Positions 12,001 through 24,000 of a stretch of 64,000 bases of DNA are shown piece after piece. This stretch comes from Homarus americanus (taxonomy: Eukaryota > Arthropoda > Malacostraca > Decapoda > Nephropidae): assembly GCF_018991925.1 (NCBI RefSeq), contig NW_024732415.1, forward strand, positions 3,736,613 to 3,800,612, written 5' to 3'. The translations under genes were made by a program, and so were the position numbers. Each line of letters starts with the position of its first letter. Positions within the stretch are counted from its first letter, which is position 1. The notes below the pieces were generated by a model. The model was not told the origin of the DNA, did no database searches, and worked only from the letters and a program-made list of their open reading frames with translations.

Positions 12001-15000
12001 TTCATATGTTCAGACATGGACAATATACATTAATTTCTAAAAACAAATATGTACAGCCCTAATTAATATTGAGATAAAAATTACCACAAGTCTCATCAAA
12101 TACAAACATACCCAGTACAGTACATAGCATAAGTAACCATGTCTCAACACTCAGAGATGTTGGAATAGCACCATCTGGCAATACTACCCGACCTTGCCAA
12201 TATAGAATTTTAAGAAACCTCAAGTTGGCCCACAGGTTATCAAGAAACACCAAGTGAAAATAATGGACTGGACTAAAGCCAAATAGAGTGGATATCTGTG
12301 GTATTGGGCATGACAGCTCCCGCAGATGGCCACACCAACAAATTATTGTTTGGTCATTACATGTTGAAACACTTGCAAAAAAATGTAAGAGAAGAAAAAC
12401 AAACACTTACCTCATGCAGCACCAGTATCTGTGGCCCAACTCAACCTCAATGCCAAACAAGGAGGCACTTACCTTATTCTCAACATTCTCTACAAGGATT
12501 TGGACAGAAATGCCCAAATCAAATTACCTGGTATGTATAACTTGCTCTAGCAAGAAAAATGAGCAGGACCTGGGTGTCACCTTTCCTTTTAATTGGATAA
12601 TGCCATATAGTTATTGCCTACACAGTACAGGTGCTGGTATATAGTTACTATATAAACCGATACTTGTTCATTTTATTTTAAAAAACAAAAAGAAAGGCGG
12701 GTCAACTTACTGTTACAGCACCTTCCTCTACAGATCCATGTCGATACTGTGTAAGAAATATGAAATTTTTTAATACACACACATACATACTCACACACAC
12801 ACACACACACGTTAGTACTGCACAACCATAGATCAAATGTGGTGCCCAGCCCTTCATTTAGAAGTAACTTAAACATATTGATAAGGACTATCAGCAATGG
12901 CAGCTAGAAAAGATTTCCAACAAAAGTGAAATTGAAGGTGTACTCATTTTCTCAGTGGATCAAGGCCTTTGTAGGGAAAGCACTACAGGAAATCTTATCA
13001 TGTAATTCAATCGTCAGTAGAAACATTATAGAATTTAGTCTCTTTAAAAATACCGAATCTGTTAACATGAACTGAGTAATGGCATGTACGAATTGGTTAA
13101 TTTTGTGATTAAGAAGATTTGTAACCACGTGAAAGGGTTAGGTCACTACTTAATGACTTGAATATGGTGGACACCTGCTATCCCTAGGGACTTGATCTCT
13201 CTCTCCCTTACTGTATATATTAGCCTAGTCAGTAACATCTCCTTAGTCTGTACTCGTCCCTGAAGATGTGAATTACACGAAAGCATTGGGGAACTTTGTG
13301 TTTTCTTTTTTCCTATGTGGTTATCAGCATGTAGAACATGGATCACATGCATCTACAGTGATTTATTTGCACAGTAAAGCCTCGAATAACAACGTTAATG
13401 TGTCCTCCAATATTGCAGTGTAAAGTGAATCATCGTATCGCAAATCATTAATTACCATTAAAATAAAGCAATAATAATGAGATGCGTTCCCAAGTGTGAC
13501 CTTTTCATATCTTTTGTGTGGCTTTTTACCCTCTTTTCCTCCCAAAACAATACAATTAATGAAAATTGGAAACTATACTCTTTAAATAATGTTTCTGAAT
13601 GCACCTTGTACTATATAAATGAATAATAATATGGTCACACAAGAGGAGATGGGACGCCATTGTTTTCGTTTGTGTTTACAGCCGTGAGTCCAGGAAGATA
13701 GTTCTAGATGAGAAAATGAAGAAAATAAGACCCTGGTTGTAACTGTAGTAAAATTAATGTAAAAAAATTAATATATATGCTTCAAGTAATGTTATTTAAT
13801 GTTAATAAATGGAACAATAGAAGTAGCTAACCACTAATGGCAAAGAAAAAAAAAGAGATGGATTGGGAACGGCAACATATATGTGCGCATTTAAGGATAC
13901 CGAGTCATTTATCTTTTTAAGAATATGTACAAAAGATTCATTATTGTATATTACCGAATATGTATTTGATTGAATTAATCTTTATATATGCGAAATGAAC
14001 AATACAATCCATTAATAATACGTAGGATATTAAAACACACAAGAGGACAAGAGAAGGCATTGTTGTCAGTGTTTACACCCATAATGTCAGTTATCCACCT
14101 GAAACTGAAGAAAATAAGACCCTGGTTGTTGTTGTAGTAAAATTAATGTAAAAAATATGTGTTTTAATTAATGTTATTTAATGTACAGTAGAAGTAACCA
14201 CTGATATTAAAGAAAAGTGAGACTGATAGTGGAATGCCAATGTATACGTGCGCACTCAAGGAAACATAGTCATATATCTTAAGATTATGTACAAAAGATT
14301 CATTATTGTTTATTACTGAATATGTATTTGATTGAATTAATGTTTATATATGTGAAATGAACAATGCAATTCATTAATAATACGTAGAATATTAAAACAC
14401 ACACGAGCAGACAAGACAGCATTGTTTTCGTGAGTGACGATGGTTCTACATAATGGGATTTTGTGTACAGTGGTCCCTCGGTTAATGAACACAATCCGTT
14501 CCAGCAGGTTGTTCGTTAACTGAAAAAATCGTTAACCGAAACCATTGTTTCAATGGGTTTTTGGGTAATTGGTTCCAGCTCACTGAAAATTGCCTAAATT
14601 CAACAAAAATGGTAGAAAAGTTCACTTACTTTGAGATGTGTATGTAGAAGGCTCCTGGATGATGATGATGATGATGATGGGAATTAGAATGGGGGTGGAG
14701 GAGAAGGAAGAAGAGAAGGCATTGGGGTGGAAAAGAAGTCACCCCATGGCACCATTTCACCTATAAAATTTTAGTTCTCTTGGTGTATTTCAAGATTATT
14801 TTCTTTAAATCAACACTGCACTGCATTATATATTGTGAATATGTAAAATATATTTCAAAATGACCAATAATTTGCTTGGAAACACAGAAAAAAGCGTTTA
14901 GTTGAAGAGTCTCAAGCAAGATGTTACCTCCAGTGAAAACAGAGAGAGACTAACGCCTGTTTGCTGTGTTAAGAGGCTGGATGCGGCGCATTAAACTAGT

Positions 15001-18000
15001 CACTTTACCTTCAATTATGTTCAATAATTGTTAAAATGACTAAAAAATTGAATATTAAACTTTTAAAATTATTGAATATTATAAACTTCTTGATATTTAC
15101 TAAAATAGTAAGGAATTTAAGCCCTAGAACCGATTAATGTATTGGCGGACTAATACTAAAGCTGGTTGACCGGCCAGTGCAAGTGAAAACATGTTGAGGT
15201 CGGTTCATAAGAAATTCGTTAACCGAATTTTTGTTCATTAATCGAATTTAAGAATCTTATGGGAGGCAGTTCATTAACCGAAATTTCGTTAACCGAGGCG
15301 TTCGTTAACCGAGGGACCACTGTAATTGGTTCCGAAAATTACATACAAAGTAAAAAAAATATGCAGTAGAGTACACTTACTTTGAGGTGTGAATGTAGAA
15401 GGCTCCTGGTTGATGATGATGATGGGAATTAGAAGTGGGGGGTGGAGGAGAAGGGAGAAGAGAAGGAAGTGGGGGTGGAAAAGAAATCACCCCATGCTTG
15501 ATGCCGTCATTTCACCCATAAAATTTTAAGTTCACTAGGTGTAATTCAAGATTATTTTCTTTAAATCAACACTGCACAGCACTATATATTGTTAATATGT
15601 TAAATAAATTTCAGAATGACCAATAATTGTACAGTACTGTAAAAACGTAAAAATACTCTGTGTTCAAGAGACCCACAAGCAAGATGTTTCCTCCTCTGAA
15701 CAGAGATACACACTGAGGCCTTGATGGGTGAGTGAAATGGCTGATGGGCGCATCAAAAACTAGCTCCCTGTACTGCAATTATGTTAAATAATTCTTAAAA
15801 TGACTAAAAAATATAATATAAAACTTGGAAAATTATTGAATAGTACAACCTTCTTGCTATTTATTCCAATTTTAACGAATGTAAACCCTAGAACCGATTT
15901 CTGTATTGGAGGACTAATCTTCCAGCTGGTGAGCAAGCCAAAGCATGTCAAAACATTTTCGTAAGAATTTCGTTAACTGAATTTTTGTTCGATAACCGAA
16001 GTGAAGATTCTTATGGAAGGTAATTCGTTAGCCGAGGCGTTCGTAAACCGAGGGACCACTGTAGTATATATATATTATAATAAGAGATGGGCTGAAGGCT
16101 GGTTTTCTGAAAATCATAAATTAATAAAAATGCTTAGCCTTAATAGAAAACAAAACTGTACTTAGTTTTACAACACTGACAAAATACTGTGTTAAGATTG
16201 AGTTAAATAAACAGGAGAATACTTACATCATCTTCCCTGCGTCTTAAATCTGACTGCACCTCTTCAAGTTCTTCTTGTCCTTCATCTGGTTTCATTTTCC
16301 ATCCTTCTCTCAGCATTTTTAATCCAAAGATGGCAAAAAGGACACTTGAAGCATAAAACGTGTACACACGAGGTATCCATGTTATGACATAGCCAAACAT
16401 AGCTGGGGAAAAAAAATTTATTTTGATATTGCTTTTGAAGTATACAGGAAAAAACAGCTGATTGACTGATTTCTTCAGATTTACTGGCCATCAAAACCAC
16501 AGTCACTGCAGCTAAACAAAATTTAGAGGTAAATTAAACCCCAAACTAACCTAAGCTGCCTATAGGAATTTGGACTCTTAAGCATTCGGACGTGACATAT
16601 TAGGATTGGGGTCTTAGAGAAGGAGCCCTTTTTAAGAGATGATCTTTGAGCTTGTATGGTATATGCCACCTGGATGACTGGAAATGTGGGGTCATCCCTT
16701 GAGATGATGCTTTACAGTACTGTATAGCAGTCATATGAGGTCAAAGAGGGGACTGTATTAATGATGACACCTATCCTTAGGCTATAAGTGATAACTTTAT
16801 CTCCCAGACCCTTGGAATTTTAACCCTTTCATTGCAATTGTTGCACCATTTTAGGTAAACATCATCACACAATATGCAGTAATAACTTTCCCGCCCACAC
16901 TGTACTTTGAATCATATTGCCAGAGAGACTCCTCCCATTTCTTCAGCTGGCATCATGTAGGGATGCAGCCACAACCCACAAATTATCTCAAGGACTGCCT
17001 GTGTCTTTTCAGTCACGGCCAATAGCAGACATGCATTCAAGTCAGATTACCTAAGTACCACTAATCCACTACCCTGCTTCAGGTAATCCCACTTGACTAT
17101 AACAATGTCAAGTACAGGTATTTCACGATCAAACAATTTCGCAAGAATGATGGCCATCATCTGGCCAAACTCGCTGCGTGTGGAATACTGTACAAGTATC
17201 CCTCGTTTAATAAGTGGGATATGTTCCTGACAAATCCATCATTAATGCGAAACGATTGAAAAACTAGGGATAATGAGAAATATCCTGATTGAGGGATAAC
17301 GAGAAATAACATCCATGGAGATGGCACATAATTGTGTAGCAGAGTCTTTGACTCGCCACCCAATAGCACTCATGAGTGGGTGAGACTGAGTTGAGAGCTA
17401 TGTTACTGTTCAGCATATAATTTCGGTAGATATACAGTATGTCATTTTCTCTATGTGTTTTTTACTGTTACACGCACATATAATTTTTCATGCAGAATGT
17501 GCAAAACAAAATGAAAAAGGATTATTATAAGGTCGAACACATACAGAGTACAGACATTTCTTATATCTACGAGACTTGGCTTCAGAATGTGGGTGCGGTG
17601 TAAGGGATCTCAGCCTCCCCTACCAGACCAAGCTATGAGTTGCATTATTATTCTTTTTCAACTCATTATTTTGGGTAGATAAAAATAATTTTTTTTTTAC
17701 TATGTTGCATGCACACACGATCATTCGTACAGAATGTGCAAAACAAATAAAAAAATATAAGTAGTAATTATAATAGGGACAAAAACATAAGGGAATAAAC
17801 ATTTCTAACATGCACTAGTCAGCCCTCAGAGCAGAGGACAAGCATGAGGGATCTCTCAGCTGTTCTCTGTCTCATGTCCCGTGAAACAATTGTCAAATGG
17901 TAACACAGTATTTTTTCCTTTATTTCGTTTAACATTATTATTTTTATTTATTCATTGAATTTACTGTGACTGTGAAGTGAGCAGTGTAACTTTGAAAATG

Positions 18001-21000
18001 TCTAACAAGCTGTTGCTGAGGCTCCTGCATCTGGTAAGGCCAAGGCACCCAGGAAAACCGTGTCTCTGGAGAAGCTTGTTCTTAATGATGCGGTGAGTGG
18101 TGTTCAATTGTTTTCTATTTATTTTATTAATGTAGGATTTTTTCTTGAGTGATACAAGTGTGTGTTGGACTGGCTGGGAATGTATCCATTGAAACCCATG
18201 TTATAATGAACTTGGTTTACGATATTTCAATTTGTGATGGAGTTTTAAATAATGCAAGCCCATCGTATAACACAACTTCAGAAAGTCAAATAATTGATTT
18301 TACAATATTTTCCACTTTTCCTTTGCACTAGGAGTACATTTATCTATTCAAAACGGGAAAATAGATAAGAGTTGCAATGGGAAAGTTACCGTATATACTC
18401 GTGTATAGTTCGAGTTTATAAGACCAAATTTTTAGGCAAAAAATTGGGGGTCGTCCTATACATGCGTAATAGTTTTGTTAGATTGAACCCGTGCATGATG
18501 GCAAGGGCGAGGAGCAACTTTTAGCTTCAGACATGAAAAATATTTACCATTTACTGCCAGTAAACAATGGAAACATAAAATATGTACCAATCAGTAATGA
18601 AAAGTTGTGCAGTTCCTTCAGCAAATGAAGCTCACCAACTTACAATAGGCTAAATTACCTTACAACGTGCTTTCAGTAGTCTATGTTGAAGTTCTTAGCA
18701 CAGGCTAACTTATCATATCATATACGGTGTCACAGTTCTCAATGATCTACAAAAAATAACGGTAATAAAAACCTTTTCGATATTTCACACTAAATATAAT
18801 ACCCGGTAATCTACTTCAACCTCCTATTGTTTACAACGATGCATGACGCACCACCAGCTGTTGTGTCTCAGCTAGACGGTACACGTGTTTTTCGAATCTT
18901 TTCAGTTAAAAAACTGTTACATCACATGTATATTTTACCTTAACTGTGCCTGAATGAATATATTCTCGGAAATAAATAGTAGTTTTGCTGAAACGTGATG
19001 TATTTTAATGTAAAATAGGATAAAATACATGACGAAAACAAAAGATTTTACCTAACCTTTCGATGTTCAAGAGAAGTTACTCGTTTTTTTAATAGTTTTT
19101 GGTTAAAATACTGTTATATTACAATGGTATTCTATTCATACTGTGCTTGAATGCATTCATGGAAATGTAATATTTTTACTGAAATGACGTTCGTATTACA
19201 GTGGAAAGTGGGATAAAAGCGTGACGAAAACAATGACTTTCGCTTTCTTTCGTTCAAAGATGTTACCGTAATCGCTTTTCGAATGGTTTTCAGTTAAAAA
19301 ACTGTTGTATTACAATAATATTCTATCCTAGTTGACTTGAATAAATACTACGATACCATATTTCTGAATATTTTCATTAAAATCCATCAAAATCATTTTC
19401 CTTGTCATCGTCTGCAGCACCAAACAGCTTCTCCCAGTCCTCTCCTTGAACAGGGCTAGAGGGTACATGTTTTTCGAATCGTTTTCAGTTAAAAAACTGT
19501 TACATCACACGTATATTTTACCTAAACTGCGCCTGAATGAATATATTCTCGGAAAGAAATAGTAGTTTTGCTGAAACGCGATGTATTTCAATGTAAAATA
19601 GGATAAAATACATGACGAAAACAAAAGACTTTACCTAAGCTTCCGATGTTCTCGAGATGTTACTCGTTTTCTTAATAGTTTTCGGTTAAAATATTGTTAT
19701 ATTACAATGATATTCTATTCATACTGTGCTTGATATAATACATTCACGGAAATGTAATATTTTTGCTGAAATTACGTACGTATTACAGTGGAAAGTAGGA
19801 TAAAATCGTGACGAAAACAATGACTTTCGCTTTCTTTCGTTTAAATGATGTTACCGTAATCGCTTTTCGAATGGTTTAGTTAAAAAACTGTTGTATTACA
19901 ATAATATTCCCTCCTAAATGACTTGAATAAATACTTGAATGGAAATATACAATATTTTTGTTGAAACTACCCGCGTTTCAGTGTAAAGTGTCGTAATAAT
20001 AAATGGTAAACAATTTGCCTTCGGCACTCGGTGTTTCAGGCACAGCGAGCCTCAGTTTATCGGACGTAGAGCGTTTTTACTGAAGGTTTTGTTGTTCCAT
20101 TACCCTCAAAAACGTGGGTCGACCTATAAACAAGGAATATCATAAATTAACGATTTCTTGGTAAAAAAATCAGAGTCGACCTATAAACGAGGGGGGGTTA
20201 TAGAATAGTTCCACTCAACACTGACAGGGATTCTGAGAACCCTGCACTTTCAACTTGAGTCACCGGAGCCAGCAATAGGCTATAGATGGCAGTATGTATA
20301 ATCAAAGAAACAGGATCAAACTATACACAGAACATGTTGCAGGAGAGTACATACAATAATATAAAACTTAAATGAGAACAATTTAGAGAACATTGGGGTT
20401 CACTACTTCCTAAATAATCCTACAGGAGTGCTAAAATTCATGAAAAAAAACAAGCAGGATATCCCCTTCCTCTGTGGCAAGATATCTTATCCAGTGAACA
20501 AAAACATTAAAAAAAAAATACAAATTGAGTTACCCCCACCAGGTAGTGATTTTCTTCTTTGAAGTCACAATGAGTAATTTGTCAATCCCTTAAAAACATA
20601 CCCAATGGTAACTACAATTTAGTCCTTACCAAAATTAAATTCTTAAAATACTAAATAAACAAATGTAAAACTCACTTTATAAATAATAAATAAACACTGA
20701 GAGCCAAGTGAATCTGCCAAAAAATCCACTACAGTACTGCTACAAGCAGAAGCTACAATACTTAGTAGTGTTTCCCTGCCGGGGCTACTTGTTGAGCAAT
20801 GACAAACAGTGTGGACTTCAACTCTTGAATGAGATTTATAGTCTAGCTTAGTACACACATAAGTTGATGTGACATCACAATTCTTTGTTTTCTACCTCAA
20901 ATAACAACTATTGCCTCAAAATTTCCACTTTTCAGGGACTAGAGTATGATGGGAAGGTGTGACAAGCCTATGGTCAAAGAAATAAATGCAAATATGCTGA

Positions 21001-24000
21001 AGAGAGTACTGTACAGTATTAGTACAGTACAGGGGGTCCCCGACTTATGAAAGTCTAACTTACGAGCACCCACTGATACAAACGAGGTCCCATAAGGTCA
21101 ATTATTTTAAAATTCCGACATAAGCACAATGGTTCTTAGTAGTTACGTATGAGAATTAGTTTGCAAGGCGTAAAGGAGAGGCGAAGCAGCGCATGGGGAG
21201 TGATGAGTCGCACCCAGTCACCCGCCATGAGGTAGCGGAAGCATCAGTACGCTTTACCCTCACTGCCCTAAAATGGGTGATCAAGTGCAAACTGTTTGTT
21301 TTTTGCTTAATAACTCTCTTTTTCAGCCCTCATCATGGCTCCCAAAGGCAATCCTGCTGCAAGTGATAGTAGTGCACCCAAGAAAAGGAACACAATTACA
21401 ATTTAAGTGAAAGTTGATGTAATTAAATGTTCTGAAAAAGGGAAAACACCTTCAGTGTTCAGTAAGGAGTTGGGTTTCAGTCGTTCAACGGTCAGAACAA
21501 TTTTGAAAGGCAAAAAGAATATTCTTGAATAAGTAAAAGAATCTCCATCAATGTACTCAACTGTGATAACAAAAAAGAAGAAGTGGATTGTTAATTGAAA
21601 TGGAAAGGTTATTAGTTATATGGGTGGATGATCAAAGTTATCAATAGGATTTGCCTCTAAGTCTAGCCTTGATTCAGGAAAAAGCGAGAAGCTTGCATGC
21701 TGACTTGAAGGCTAAACGTGGTGGTGAAAGTGATGAGGAAGATTTTGTTGCTAGTAGGGGCTGGTTTAACCGGTTCAAGGTAAGGGCAAATGGTGTTTGG
21801 AAAAAACACTGCCTACAGTTTGTCCATGATTTCAGGGGTTCTGAAAACGAGGTTGGAGAAGTGACACAGACATTCATGAGGATGATGTCACACAGTTGCA
21901 TGAGTCTCATGCTGAATAATTAAGCAATGAGGATCTGATTAAACTGGAGAAGCAAATTTTGTCAGAGGATGTAGAGGAAGCTGAAACTCCAGAACCAAAG
22001 CGATTCATTACAAAAGAAATGGCAGATAGTTTCAGGCTTATTGAAGAAGCATTGTTTAAATTTAAACAGCAAGATGCCAACACAGCAAGATTCACCAAGA
22101 TTCAAAGAGGTATTACTGAATATCTACAATGCTAAAGAGAAATTTATGACGAAAAGAAGAAAGTTTCAGTTCAACCATCCCAATAAAGCCTCTGTCACTC
22201 CTACAAATATAAGTGTCAAACTTTAATTTTTACTTTTCTTTACTATATTTTCTCATTCAATTTCTTCTTTTCTTGTAAATTAAGTGATTCAAGATCTATA
22301 AAAGGACGTGGGCTCTGATATAGTGCACATAGGGTATGTGTTCCGACTTACGTACATTTACGACTTGAGGAAGGCCTCAGGAGCGGAACCCGTTCAAAAC
22401 CAGGGGACCCCCTGTATATTCAATTACATGTATTAATATATTTTCTAGTATGAGTAAAACAAAAATACCATATAAATATATTGTAGGCATACCAGTATAC
22501 AGTTTACCATATACAGGTATATGGTGTACATTTTTACAGTAACCAGATAAATGGTGATAGTTGCTATCATTCCAAGAATCAAGGATTACCAAAAAATCAT
22601 CTGATGCTCTGTTAGCCAATGCCAAGTAGGAACTGTCATATTGCACTAATTTTATGAGAAGAAACTTAGAGAGAGTATGTGGTAAACTATGTTTGTGGTA
22701 TGAATATCTAAAATAGTTGCAAAACAGAACATAAAAACTTTCCAACACCGTGTAATAGTGTACCATTTTTGTATATTCGTAGTTTCCACTCATGGGACTT
22801 AATTATTTTCTTTTCTTTTTTACAATATGAATTTTCATAAATCAAATCTCATAAATTTACAGTCTCCCAGTATACAAAATTCAGACATAATTCCTTGAAA
22901 CTCAGCACGAGAAATTTTGCAAATTTCTGAAGAAAAAAATATTAGAAATCATTATAAAAAGATTTACTTCTAGCAGTGAGAAACCTTGGAACAGTATATA
23001 TTGGCAAATTCCTCTTATATATTTTCAAATACTAATAATTATTTTACTCTCGTATATGAATGAAACTCCTGGTTATTATATTATTATTATTATTATTTTT
23101 TTTTTTTTTTGTATCATCAGTAGAAGTAAAGATGCTGGAACAGGCACCTGGCATCCCTATGCAAAAGGGATACTTAGGGAAGCTACATCTATGTCCAACC
23201 CTCCCTCCCTCCACTGTGAGAGGAGATACTGTACATGTGAAATCTATGCCAGTGTTAGTGTCTCCGTCTCAGAGTAGAGGATGTTGGTACCCCTCACCAA
23301 CAAGTAATTTCTTGAGTGAGACAATGAAAATAGTCAAATAAGAAATATTCTATCATGTAATAAAAATTAACGAGTTCTCTTTATGTGCTGTAAAATTAAA
23401 AATTTATCTCTTTCTTCGATTAACACCAAAAAATTTCATGCAACATAATATATCATGTCCTAGTAGAAGAGGGTGCTTAAATTTGAATGGCTTCATTAGA
23501 TAGCGTTCAAATCTTACTTCATCCTTTAACTTCATGAAAATAATGCCAATAACTTAGATCTCACCTGATAACATGTGCATTATAGCCAATGCAAACATAG
23601 CTCCAGAAAACACTGTCACTCTTGGGTGGTTCATTGCCATGATGGCAGCAATAAAGAATGTTTTATCGCCCAATTCTGTTACTATGATCATACTCAGGGC
23701 AGCAATAAAGGCATTCAGGAAATTAACATCTGATGCATCTTTCTTGTCCTGTGTGTCATGTGAAGAGTTGGGGAACCTGTCGCCGCTGCCACTGTGAACG
23801 ACTGCTCCATTACCAGTGTCATCCTGCAGGACAGAGCAAAATGTATAAACTCATTTCGGGTAATTGTCATGTCACCACTAAAGCCCAGTGGGTCATAAGT
23901 ATGATGAATTATATGACACTGAGAGGCAGGATAGGAGAGTAGAAAGATGACAACTATTTAATAGATCGGCCACAAACACTACTGTCCTAAGGGTTCTCTT

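Larger units (their letters stand above)
8867..12710. other. TMEM165 intron between M2 and M1
   Basis: It contains the (GA)n microsatellite next to M2, a 30-bp tandem repeat, a poly-G/AT-rich trinucleotide stretch near 9,420-9,610 and otherwise no recognisable gene or element. Confidence 0.5.

Noticed and set aside
12059..12406. 115-codon minus-strand frame inside the TMEM165 intron
   Set aside because: No domain or family pattern was recognised, and an exon there would not fit the phase-0 microexon series.
12407..12424. Possible 18-nt microexon (ATACTGGTGCTGCATGAG) with a GTAAGT donor
   Set aside because: The acceptor lacks a pyrimidine tract and the sequence does not resemble the other microexons; left out of the cluster.
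22377..22793. 138-codon minus-strand frame
   Set aside because: AT-rich, no recognisable domain, begins in a transposon end; probably chance.
23573..23942. Plus-strand frames over the TMEM165 exon
   Set aside because: They are shadows of the minus-strand exon that encodes ELGDKT.
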